DNA from: Rhodococcoides kyotonense
Lineage (GTDB): Bacteria > Actinomycetota > Actinomycetes > Mycobacteriales > Mycobacteriaceae
NCBI RefSeq assembly: GCF_001645385.1
Contig: NZ_LVHI01000011.1
Location: forward strand, 38,717 to 102,716
DNA: 64,000 nucleotides
Direction of reading: 5' to 3'
Each line of letters begins with the position of its first letter. Position 1 is the stretch's first letter. The position numbers and the translations under genes are program-made. The notes beneath the pieces were generated by a model. The model saw nothing but the letters and a program-made list of their open reading frames with translations, ran no database searches and was not told where the DNA came from. Shown piece by piece: positions 39,916 to 47,809 of this stretch.

Positions 39916-40664
39916 GCCGCCGTCTCCATCGCGAGCATGTAGCTGGAGATCTGTTCGGGTGTCGATCGGCGACGCTCGTCGACGATGTGTCCGTCGGCGA
40001 GAAACACGATGCGATCGGCGTACCCGGCCGCGACGGGGTCGTGGGTGACCATGACGATCGACTGTCCGTACTCGCGCACGGCTGCGGCAAGCAGCGACAG
40101 CACTTCGCGCCCGGTGCGGGAATCGAGATTCCCGGTGGGCTCATCGGCGAAGATCAGGTGTGGACGCGACCCGAGTGCCCGAGCGATCGCGACGCGTTGC
40201 TGTTGGCCGCCGGACAATTGATGTGGCCGATGACCCGTCCGTGCACCGAGACCGAGCGTCGAGATCAGATGCTCGACCCAGGCCGCTTCCGCATCGCTGG
40301 GCGCGCGGCCGTCGAGCTCGAACGGCAACATGATGTTCGCCCGGACATTCAGCGTCGGAACGAGATTGAACGACTGGAAGATGAACCCGATCTGCCGACG
40401 CCGCAGTTCGGTGAGGGCGTCGTCGCCGAGATCGGTGATGTCGGTGTCGGCGAGCGCGACGCGGCCCGACGAGACCGAATCCAAGCCGGCCATGACATGC
40501 ATCAGCGTCGACTTGCCGGAGCCCGACGGCCCCATGATCGCGGTGAATTCGCCGCGATGGATGTCGAGGGACACGCCGTCGAGAGCGTGGACGGTGTTCG
40601 TCGTGTCCCCGTAGCTTTTGCGAACCTGGTGTACCCGAGCGACGGGCGGATGTGTTGTGGTCAT
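39912..40664 (-). CDS. LolD/MacB-type ABC transporter ATP-binding protein
   Basis: A 250-residue ATPase: Walker A GPSGSGKSTLMHV, Q-loop IGFIFQSFNLVPTL, signature LSGGQQQRVAIARALG, Walker B IFADEPTGNLDSRTG, and H-loop VMVTHDPVAAG. It energises the permease encoded immediately downstream. A 91-bp gap separates its start from the response-regulator gene on the same strand, so the four genes may form one regulatory unit. Confidence 0.95.
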   Translation of the reverse strand: MTTTHPPVARVHQVRKSYGDTTNTVHALDGVSLDIHRGEFTAIMGPSGSGKSTLMHVMAGLDSVSSGRVALADTDITDLGDDALTELRRRQIGFIFQSFNLVPTLNVRANIMLPFELDGRAPSDAEAAWVEHLISTLGLGARTGHRPHQLSGGQQQRVAIARALGSRPHLIFADEPTGNLDSRTGREVLSLLAAAVREYGQSIVMVTHDPVAAGYADRIVFLADGHIVDERRRSTPEQISSYMLAMETAA

Positions 40665-40755
40665 GCCTGAAACGCTAGAAGCGCGCGGCCGCAGAAGAAT
40701 CAGGCTGCAGGCCAGTCGTCGTACATCTCGGGGATGATGTGTGGCTAAGGGTGCG

Positions 40756-41409
40756 TCAGCTCACCAACCCGTGCTCGAACGCGTACACCACCAACTGCAC
40801 TCGGTCACGCACGTCGAGTTTGGTGAAGATTCGGCTGATGTGGGTCTTGACCGTCGCCTCGCTGAGGTACTCGCTCGTCGCGATCTCGGAGTTGCTCATG
40901 CCTTTCGCCGCGAGCCGGAAGATCTCCTGTTCGCGGGCGGTCAAGCGAGTGAACGGCTCCGGAACGACCGGGTCGGCAGGTGTCTCGGTGAAGTGGTTCA
41001 GCAGCGCCGTCGTCGCCGACGCGGCGATCACCGAATTTCCTGCATGCACCGTGCGGATGGCGGCCAGTAGGAACTCGGGGTCCGCGTCCTTGAGCACGAA
41101 TCCGCTCGCGCCCGCCTTGATGGCGCGCGCTGCGCTTTCGTCGAGGTCGAAGGTCGTCAGCACCACGATCTTCGGGGGAGTCGCCGACGCGGCGACGATC
41201 TCCTCGGTGGCCGCGATACCGTCCAGCACGGGCATGCGGATATCCATCAGCACGACGTCGGGGGATGCTGTCGTCGCCAAGTCGACTCCCTCACGGCCGT
41301 TTCCGGCCTCGCCGACGAACTCGAGATCGGGTTGCGACGACACGAGCATCCTGATGCCTGCTCGAAACAGTTGCTGGTCGTCGACGAGCGCGACGCGGAT
41401 CCGTGTCAT
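40756..41409 (-). CDS. NarL/LuxR-family response regulator
   Basis: A 217-residue regulator. The receiver domain (residues 1-120) has VALVDDQQLFRAG, phospho-acceptor Asp in DVVLMDIRMPVLDG, Thr in VVLTTFD and Lys in FVLKDA. The C-terminal LuxR helix-turn-helix includes LTAREQEIFRLAAKGMSN and LSEATVKTHISRIFTKLD. The ATG overlaps the kinase stop by 4 bp. Its likely target is the ABC exporter immediately downstream. Confidence 0.95.
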   Translation of the reverse strand: MTRIRVALVDDQQLFRAGIRMLVSSQPDLEFVGEAGNGREGVDLATTASPDVVLMDIRMPVLDGIAATEEIVAASATPPKIVVLTTFDLDESAARAIKAGASGFVLKDADPEFLLAAIRTVHAGNSVIAASATTALLNHFTETPADPVVPEPFTRLTAREQEIFRLAAKGMSNSEIATSEYLSEATVKTHISRIFTKLDVRDRVQLVVYAFEHGLVS

Positions 41410-42578
41410 CGGGCTACCGGGATTCGTGCCACGAGTGTCCATACTCCTTCGTCGAGACCGGTCGTCAACGTTCCCCCGGACAGTGCTGCCCGCTCACGCA
41501 TTCCTACCAGGCCGTGTCCGCCCGAACCTTCGGTGCTGCGCACGCGGTTGCGCACGGTCATGGTCGTGCCTGCGTCGTCGGACTCCAGGTGTACCGAGAC
41601 CGGGTGCGACGAATCCCCGTGGCGGAGGGCATTGGTCAACGCCTCCTGCGCGATGCGATACAACGTGAGCTGTCCACTCGCACCGAGCGCGTCGACGTCC
41701 TCTGCGCCGGTGAGGTCGATTCGCAGCCCCGCCGTGCGCATGCGATCCACGAGTGTGCCGAGGTCCTGCGACTCGGTAGCGGGGACGTCGTCGGCGCTGT
41801 GACGGAGTTGGGCGAGCACTCCGCGGACGTCGCGCAACGCATCGCGCGCGGTGGCCCCGATGGTGCCGAGGGCCTTGTCGACCGACTCGGGATCCGAGGC
41901 GCGTGCGTAGCGGGCGCCGTCGGCCTGTGCGATGACGACGGCGAGGGAGTGCGCGACGATGTCGTGCATGTCGCGGGCGATGCGGTTGCGCTCGTGCTCG
42001 ACGGCCATGTCCTGCAACGCCTGTGCCTGTTCCATCTCGGCCAGGGCCCGCTGATGTTTCTCCTCGATCGTGGTGCGATTCGCCAGCGCGATGCGGCCGA
42101 GCGACCACGACAGCCCGAGTATCGCCCACGATCCGACGAGCACGATGACGAGTTGGCGGACGTACTCGCCCGCGGTGCGCGTGCCCTCGTACAGGAAGTC
42201 TGCGTCGCCGCCGACGAACGTGAGGAACAGTGCGGCGACGACACCGCCCACCACCACCGACGCCAGGCCGAGCTGACGGATACGAGTGGATCCGTACGCG
42301 GCCGTCGCGAAGAGCACGAACAGGATGGCGATGTTGGCTGCCTGGGTGCCGAGGCCCGCGGCCATCTGACCGATCGCGCAGATCCACGACAGACCGAGCG
42401 CCGACGCCGGGGACAGCCTCCGCAACGCAAGTGCCACACCGTATCCGACGAGGACGACGATGGCGGCGACACCGTTGTGTGCGATCGCCGCGCTGGACAG
42501 AAGCACCATGAAGACGACGGCGAAACCGACGTCGAGGGCGATCTGAAAGCGCGTGAGCGACCTGAACACCCGATCCAC
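41406..42578 (-). CDS. HisKA_3-type sensor histidine kinase
   Basis: A 390-residue membrane kinase with four to five N-terminal helices (ALDVGFAVVFMVLLSSAAIA; GVVAALFLTFVGG; LVIVLVGSWAILGLSW). The phospho-acceptor His is in RNRIARDMHDIVAHSLAVVI and the ATP domain ends with GGHGLVGMRERAALSGG. It has no large sensor domain, so it probably senses within the membrane. The GTG start at 42578 is chosen after the last upstream stop; GTG 42569 is an alternative. Hairpin element H lies 21 bp upstream. Confidence 0.92.
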   Translation of the reverse strand: MDRVFRSLTRFQIALDVGFAVVFMVLLSSAAIAHNGVAAIVVLVGYGVALALRRLSPASALGLSWICAIGQMAAGLGTQAANIAILFVLFATAAYGSTRIRQLGLASVVVGGVVAALFLTFVGGDADFLYEGTRTAGEYVRQLVIVLVGSWAILGLSWSLGRIALANRTTIEEKHQRALAEMEQAQALQDMAVEHERNRIARDMHDIVAHSLAVVIAQADGARYARASDPESVDKALGTIGATARDALRDVRGVLAQLRHSADDVPATESQDLGTLVDRMRTAGLRIDLTGAEDVDALGASGQLTLYRIAQEALTNALRHGDSSHPVSVHLESDDAGTTMTVRNRVRSTEGSGGHGLVGMRERAALSGGTLTTGLDEGVWTLVARIPVAR

Positions 42579-42599
42579 CCTAGTGCGGCTGCGCCACCC

Positions 42600-42639
42600 G
42601 CGCGTGCATAGTCGGACTCCAGTCCAACTAATCACGCAC
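42600..42639. repeat. 40-bp hairpin element, copy H
   Basis: The left arm GCGCGTGCATAGTCGGAC, loop TCCA and right arm reverse complement GTGCGTGATTAGTTGGAC pair at most positions. It shares the AGTCGGAC core with copy I, defining a second subfamily. It lies 16 bp past the stop of the zinc-ribbon gene and just upstream of the kinase start. Confidence 0.75.
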
Positions 42640-42655
42640 GGGCCGCGCAGCGGCA

Positions 42656-43306
42656 TCAGTTGGTGCGGCGACGAGCCTTCTCGAGCGCGGCGAGGGTCGT
42701 CAGTACCGTCGTGCGCTGCTTGTCGAGATCCTTCAGACGCGCACGAGCGGGCAGGCTCTGCTGGCCGTCGAGCGCGGCGATCTGCTCGTCGATTCCGGTG
42801 AGCTGACCGAGCAGCTTCTGAACGCGCGACTGCAGCTCGATCAGGTCGATGCCGGTGACACCGGCCTGCGCCTTCTTCGGTGCGGGTGCCTTCGCGGGAG
42901 CCGAGGACGAAGACGACGAGGTGCTCGGAGCCACACGCGGGGCAGCGACGGCCGCAGCGGCCCTGGGGCGCAACGCTTTGCGGACGGCGGCCGGGTCCGG
43001 CAGCTTCTCGAGGCGGATGCTGTTCAGGACGGCGCGGGCGTCACGAGCGGTGACGCGGTACTCACGCTCTTCCTCGTCGTCCGATGCGAGCGTGCCGCCG
43101 AGGGGGCGGAGGCCGTACATGCCGATGAAGTGCTTGGCCTCGTCGATGATGGCTTCTTTTTCACGGCACAGGCCGCAGCGAGGCTCGTTGCGATAGTCCT
43201 CGATCGAGTCGGTGCTGCCGCACCAGACGCACCCACCCGGGGTCCAACGAGCGATTCGGACGGTAGAAGTTGCAGCCGGGCTGTCCAGAGTTTGTGCGTC
43301 GATCAC
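42656..43306 (-). CDS. Zinc-ribbon protein with coiled-coil C-terminus
   Basis: A 216-residue protein without a recognised family. Two CxxC pairs (CVWC near residue 27 and CGLC near 45) form a probable zinc ribbon. The middle contains REYRVTARDARAVLNSIR, then an Ala/Ser/Pro-rich linker with a serine run, and the last 60 residues form a coiled coil (LQSRVQKLLGQLTGIDEQIA). GTG 43306 starts at VIDAQTLDS. The layout suggests a nucleic-acid- or ribosome-associated factor, but this is inference. It lies downstream of prs across a long hairpin. Confidence 0.7.
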   Translation of the reverse strand: MIDAQTLDSPAATSTVRIARWTPGGCVWCGSTDSIEDYRNEPRCGLCREKEAIIDEAKHFIGMYGLRPLGGTLASDDEEEREYRVTARDARAVLNSIRLEKLPDPAAVRKALRPRAAAAVAAPRVAPSTSSSSSSAPAKAPAPKKAQAGVTGIDLIELQSRVQKLLGQLTGIDEQIAALDGQQSLPARARLKDLDKQRTTVLTTLAALEKARRRTN

Positions 43307-43334
43307 GACGAACCATCTTAGGGCACAACGCAAG

Positions 43335-43423
43335 CCGTCCCGCACACCCCCTCCCGGCCGAACTGCGCTTTTCGATCACCGTAGTGATCAAGCTCATTCG
43401 ACCAGGGGGGATGTGCGGGACGG
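43335..43423. terminator. Long nested hairpin downstream of prs
   Basis: The outer arms CCGTCCCGCACACCCCCT (from 43335) and AGGGGGGATGTGCGGGACGG (43404-43423) pair over about 18 bp. Inside lies a second perfect hairpin GATCAC-CGTA-GTGATC (43374-43389). It separates prs from the zinc-ribbon gene. It may be a terminator of the glmU-prs unit or a leader structure of the next gene. Confidence 0.6.
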
Positions 43424-43454
43424 TGCGAAAAGATACCGAGCGGACTGCTGAAGC

Positions 43455-44438
43455 CTATGCAGATCCGTTGAACAGGCTTGTGACGGAACCGTTTTCGAAG
43501 ACCTCGCGGATGGTGCGGGCGAGGAGCGGCGCGATGGACAGCTCGGTGAGCGTGTCGAAGCGCTTGTCCTCGGTGATCGGCAGGGTGTTGGTGACGACGA
43601 CTTCCTTGGCACCGCATGCAGCCAGACGCTCTGCGGCCGGGTTGCTCAGGACGCCGTGGGTGGCGGCGATGACGACGTCGCCTGCGCCGGCTTCCTTGAG
43701 GACCTTGACGGCTCCGGCGATGGTGCCGCCGGTGTCGATCATGTCGTCGATCAGGATGCAGGTGCGGCCTTCGACGTCACCGACGACGCGGTTGGACTTG
43801 ACCTGGTTGGGCACCAACGGATCACGCGTCTTGTGGATGAAGGCGAGCGGTGCGCCGTCGAAGCTGTCGGCCCACTTCTCGGCGACGCGGACGCGGCCCG
43901 AGTCGGGGGAGACCACGGTGATGTGCTCGAGGCTGTACTTGTCGCGGATGTGCTCGGCGAGCTGGCTGTGCGCGTGCATGTGATCGACGGGGCCGTCGAA
44001 GAAGCCCTGGATCTGATCGGTGTGCAGGTCGACGGTGATGATGCGGTCGGCGCCTGCGGTCTTCAGCAGGTCGGCGACGAGGCGAGCCGAAATCGGTTCG
44101 CGGCCACGGTGCTTCTTGTCCTGGCGGGCGTACGGGTAGAACGGCAGGATCGCGGTGATGCGCTTGGCCGAACCACGCTTCAAAGCGTCGATCATGATGA
44201 GCTGTTCCATCAACCAGGTGTTGAGTGGGAACGGGTGGCTCTGCAGCACGAATGCGTCGGAGCCGCGAACCGACTCCTCGAAGCGGACGAAGATCTCGCC
44301 GTTGGCGAAGTCCCGCGCCGTCTGAGGGGTGACTTCGATCCCCAGTTCTTTCGCCACCTGCTGTGCGAGTTCCGGATGGGCTCGACCCGAGAAGAGCATG
44401 AGGTTCTTCTGGTTGTCGATCCAATTAGGGGTGGTCAC
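43455..44438 (-). CDS. prs: Ribose-phosphate pyrophosphokinase
   Basis: A 327-residue PRPP synthase feeding nucleotide, histidine and arabinan synthesis. MLFSGRAHPELAQQVAKELG begins the fold, followed by ITVDLHTDQIQGFFDGPVDH, VVSPDSGRVRVAEKWAD and the PRPP loop CILIDDMIDTGGTIAG. The GTG start shares a base with the glmU TAG stop, so the two are translationally coupled, as in mycobacteria (Rv1017c-Rv1018c). Confidence 0.97.
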   Translation of the reverse strand: MTTPNWIDNQKNLMLFSGRAHPELAQQVAKELGIEVTPQTARDFANGEIFVRFEESVRGSDAFVLQSHPFPLNTWLMEQLIMIDALKRGSAKRITAILPFYPYARQDKKHRGREPISARLVADLLKTAGADRIITVDLHTDQIQGFFDGPVDHMHAHSQLAEHIRDKYSLEHITVVSPDSGRVRVAEKWADSFDGAPLAFIHKTRDPLVPNQVKSNRVVGDVEGRTCILIDDMIDTGGTIAGAVKVLKEAGAGDVVIAATHGVLSNPAAERLAACGAKEVVVTNTLPITEDKRFDTLTELSIAPLLARTIREVFENGSVTSLFNGSA

Positions 44439-45910
44439 TACTGTTCGCCGTCCTTCGATTCATGCGACTCGGCGGCCAGTGCGCGTGCTGCAGCTTCCGC
44501 TGCGGCCGTGCCTGGACGCTTCTTCTCGACCCAGCCCTCTATGTTGCGCTGGGAACCAGCGGAAACGGCGAGCGTCCCCGGTGGTACATCGTTGCGGAGC
44601 ACTGTTCCTGCTCCGGTGTAGGCGCCGTCGCCCACGCGGACGGGAGCGACGAACATGTTGTCCGATCCCGTGCGTACGTGAGAGCCGACCACGGTCCGCG
44701 ACTTGTTGACGCCGTCGTAGTTCACGAAGACCGACGACGCTCCGATGTTGGAGTGTTCGCCGATCGTCGCATCGCCGACGTAGGTCAGGTGCGGGACCTT
44801 GGAATGGTTGCCGATGGTGGAGTTCTTCGTCTCGACGAACGTGCCCACCTTGGAGCCGGTGCCGATCTCCGACCCCGGACGGAGATATGCGAAGGGCCCG
44901 ACGGTGGCGCCGGGCCCGATGTGTGCCAGCTCTGCCTGCGTGCGAACGACGCAGGCGCGATCGCCGACGACGACGTCGCGCAGCGTGGTCTCCGGGCCGA
45001 CGACGGCGTCCTCGCCGACGTGCGTGTTGCCGAGCAACTGCACTCCCGGCTCGAGACGCACGTCCGCGCCGAGAGTGACGTCGATGTCGATCCACGTCGT
45101 CGACGGGTCGACGACGGTCACGCCCGCCCGCATGTGCTTCTCGACGATGTGGCGGTTCAGCACGGCCGTCACGCGCGCGAGCTGAACGCGGTCGTTGACG
45201 CCCATGACGAGGTCGGGGTCGGCGAGCTGCGTGCCGTAGACGGACAGGCCGCTGCTCTTGCTGATCTTGACCACGTCGGTCAGGTACAGCTCCTGTTGCG
45301 CGTTCTGCGTACTGATCCGTCCGAGTGCCGTACGCAGTGCGGCCGCGTCGAACGCGTAGACACCGGAGTTGACCTCGGTGATCGAGATCTGCTCGGGGGT
45401 GGCGTCGGAGTGCTCGACGATCTCGCCGACCTCACCGTCGTCGGTACGCACGATGCGCCCGTATCCGTTGGCGTCGGCGGGGACGAACGTCAGGATCGTC
45501 GCGGCGGCCTTGGTCGGAGCACTCAGGTGCTCGTCGAGCAGAGCCTTGAGGGTGTGGCCGTCGAGAAGGGGCACGTCCGCGGCGGTGACGACGACGGTGC
45601 CCTCGAAGTCCTCGGGCAGTGCCTGCAGTCCGCACTGCACCGCATGGCCGGTACCGAGCTGCTTGTCCTGGACGGCCGTGTGGATGGTGCGTCCGAGTTC
45701 GACGCCGAGCTCGTCGACGGCCTCGGTGACGCGCTCGCGGTCGTGGCCGACGACGGTGACGAGGTAGTCCGGCCCCAGGTCGGCGGCTGCGTGCAGCGCG
45801 TGGGCGAGCATCGTGCGGCCGGCGAGTGCGTGGAGAACCTTCGGAGTCTTCGACCGCATTCGGGTGCCTGCACCCGCTGCGAGAACGACCACGGCGGTGT
45901 GCACTGGCAA
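44438..45910 (-). CDS. glmU: Bifunctional UDP-GlcNAc pyrophosphorylase/GlcN-1-P acetyltransferase
   Basis: A 490-residue cytoplasmic enzyme making UDP-GlcNAc for the cell wall. The N-terminal uridylyltransferase has [20 protein letters not shown] and [12 protein letters not shown]. The C-terminal left-handed beta-helix has hexapeptide repeats and [20 protein letters not shown] (acetyltransferase site). TTG 45910 is chosen since GGAG lies 5 bp upstream; GTG 45904 is possible. It is downstream of tRNA-Gln on the same strand. Confidence 0.97.
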   Translation of the reverse strand: MPVHTAVVVLAAGAGTRMRSKTPKVLHALAGRTMLAHALHAAADLGPDYLVTVVGHDRERVTEAVDELGVELGRTIHTAVQDKQLGTGHAVQCGLQALPEDFEGTVVVTAADVPLLDGHTLKALLDEHLSAPTKAAATILTFVPADANGYGRIVRTDDGEVGEIVEHSDATPEQISITEVNSGVYAFDAAALRTALGRISTQNAQQELYLTDVVKISKSSGLSVYGTQLADPDLVMGVNDRVQLARVTAVLNRHIVEKHMRAGVTVVDPSTTWIDIDVTLGADVRLEPGVQLLGNTHVGEDAVVGPETTLRDVVVGDRACVVRTQAELAHIGPGATVGPFAYLRPGSEIGTGSKVGTFVETKNSTIGNHSKVPHLTYVGDATIGEHSNIGASSVFVNYDGVNKSRTVVGSHVRTGSDNMFVAPVRVGDGAYTGAGTVLRNDVPPGTLAVSAGSQRNIEGWVEKKRPGTAAAEAAARALAAESHESKDGEQ

Positions 45911-45959
45911 CTGAGCTCCTCGGCGAAAATCGCGCATAACTGATCCAAAGGCTTCTTCG

Positions 45960-46030
45960 CTCCGCCGCCAGGACTCGAACCTGAACTATCTGAACCAAAA
46001 TCAGAGGTGCTGCCATTACACCACGGCGGA
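45960..46030 (-). tRNA. tRNA-Gln (anticodon TTG)
   Basis: On the minus strand a full cloverleaf runs from 46030. The acceptor stem TCCGCCG pairs with CGGCGGA. The anticodon stem TCTGA/TCAGA encloses loop TTTTGGT with anticodon TTG, and the T-arm has GGTTCGAGTCC. The discriminator is G and the CCA is not encoded. It lies 49 bp upstream of glmU on the same strand. Confidence 0.95.
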
Positions 46031-46233
46031 TCATGACCAGCGGTTTCGTAGTGACCCCGCGACCCAATCACCCAGGTTACGCAGCCACGGCTCCACCGCC
46101 GAGCGCAACGAGTCTCGCATGAGATGTGGTTGTCAGTCGAACCGCTGCCGTAAAACGTGTCCGACGCACCATTAGGCTCGTGACCGAGGCTCCGCGACGG
46201 TCGGGGGACGAGCGAGAACCGTGGGAGGCTGTC

Positions 46234-46860
46234 ATGTCCGAACCCGAGCGTCCGCCGCGCGTACGCATGACCGGGACGCAGCGCCGCGAGCAGTTGATCG
46301 AGATCGGTCGCTCGTTGTTCGCCGAGCGCGGGTACGAGGCGACGTCGGTCGAGGAGATCGCCGGTCGCGCGCACGTGTCCAAGCCCGTCGTCTACGAACA
46401 TTTCGGTGGCAAGGAAGGCCTCTACGCCGTCATCGTCGACCGCGAGATGTCCACTCTGTTGTGGATGATCACGTCGTCGCTCGAGAACAACAGGTCGCGC
46501 ATCCGCGTCGAACGTGTCGCGTTGGCCCTGCTCACGTACGTCGAGGAGCGCACCGACGGCTTCCGCATCCTGGTGCGAGACTCTCCCGTCGCCGCTGCCG
46601 ACGGCAAGTACTCGTCCCTGCTCAACGACGCCGTCAGCAAGGTCGGGCACATACTCGCGGGCGACTTCACGCGTCGCGGATTCGATGCCGGTTTCGCGCC
46701 CCTGTACGCGCAGGCACTCGTCGGCATGGTGTCGATGACGGCACAGTGGTGGCTCGACGTCCGTGAACCGTCCAAGGAAGTGGTAGCGGCTCACGTTGTC
46801 AATCTGTGTTGGAACGGTCTCACCAATCTGGAGGCTGCACCGCAATTGGGCGAGGAATGA
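46234..46860 (+). CDS. TetR/AcrR-family regulator (Rv1019-like position)
   Basis: A 208-residue regulator. The helix-turn-helix spans residues 15-62 (LFAERGYEATSVEEIAGRA; VSKPVVYEHFGGKEGLYAVI). The C-terminal domain carries ALLTYVEERTDGFRILVRDS and ALVGMVSMTAQWWLD, as in mycobacterial Rv1019, which sits at the same place before mfd. ATG 46234 follows GGGAGG. Its ligand is unknown; the next gene on the strand is another TetR regulator 190 bp on. Confidence 0.9.
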   Translation: MSEPERPPRVRMTGTQRREQLIEIGRSLFAERGYEATSVEEIAGRAHVSKPVVYEHFGGKEGLYAVIVDREMSTLLWMITSSLENNRSRIRVERVALALLTYVEERTDGFRILVRDSPVAAADGKYSSLLNDAVSKVGHILAGDFTRRGFDAGFAPLYAQALVGMVSMTAQWWLDVREPSKEVVAAHVVNLCWNGLTNLEAAPQLGEE

Positions 46861-47050
46861 GCGGTCCATTTTCACTCTCGTGAGCAAAAGAGCGAGTACA
46901 GTCGCTTTCACTGCGGTGAGATGCACGTCACACGTGCAGGTGATAATTGTTCGGACCGGAAGCAAGTTGAGAGAGGCCGTAAAGCCACCGGGTGGTACCG
47001 TTCGTTCGTAATTTGCGCAGTGGCGGCCCAGTATTGCGAAGGCGGAATCA

Positions 47051-47689
47051 ATGGTCAGACAGGCCCGCGCCGAGATAACTCGCGACACCGTCTTGGCGGG
47101 CGCAGCGAACGTATTCCTGCGTCTCGGCTACGCGAATGCGAGTCTCAGCGAGATCATTTCTCAGTCTCAGGTCACCAAGGGTGCTCTGTACTTCCACTTC
47201 GGGTCGAAGGAAGAGCTGGCCCGCGCGGTCATCGACGAGGGAAACACGCGACTGACGACGGCGTGCAGGCAGTTCAACGACGGCCGCATCCCCGCTCTCG
47301 AAGCAGCGATCGGTATCTCGTACATCGTGGTGGATCTGTCGGTCAGCGATCCCATGGTGTCGGCCATGCTGCGGCTCAGCCACCAGATCGGCGACTACCG
47401 CGGAACCCAGGGCAACGTCATGGCCGGGTGGGCGGATGCGTTCGACACCCTGGCGGCCAAGGCCATCAAGCAGGGCGACATCGATTCGACCGCAGACTCC
47501 AGGACCATCGGCTCGCTGGTCCTCGAGATCCTGACCGGCGTGCACATGGTGGCCGTGGCCACGGCCAACACTGCCGAGTTGCCGTCGCGCATGGAACGTC
47601 TGTGGTACTACCTGCTCCCGTCTCTCGTGACGCCGGGCAAGCTCGAGTACTTCCGTGAGTTCGCAGCACGACGGGTCATCCGGCACTAG
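47051..47689 (+). CDS. ScbR/gamma-butyrolactone-receptor-like TetR regulator (second copy)
   Basis: A 212-residue paralogue of the regulator at 3394. Both begin MVRQ-RAE-TR, share the recognition segment TKGALYFHF-SKEELA-A-ID, the linker PALE--IGISY, and the end PSLV-P-KL-YFREFAAR. ATG 47051 follows AAGGCGG. The 190-bp upstream region holds a short inverted repeat CCACC-GG-GTGG near 46986 that could be an operator. It has no lactone synthase neighbour. It lies between the Rv1019-like gene and mfd, where mycobacteria have nothing comparable. Confidence 0.85.
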   Translation: MVRQARAEITRDTVLAGAANVFLRLGYANASLSEIISQSQVTKGALYFHFGSKEELARAVIDEGNTRLTTACRQFNDGRIPALEAAIGISYIVVDLSVSDPMVSAMLRLSHQIGDYRGTQGNVMAGWADAFDTLAAKAIKQGDIDSTADSRTIGSLVLEILTGVHMVAVATANTAELPSRMERLWYYLLPSLVTPGKLEYFREFAARRVIRH

Positions 47690-47809
47690 GGCTTCCGCTT
47701 CGCCCGGTAGGGCCGGATAGGATCGAGCGCGATCGCCGGTTTTCCGCCCCGTCCTGCGGGGTAGATGCCGGACTGACAGTCGTGCCGATCTTGCTCAGGA
47801 GCCCCGCAG

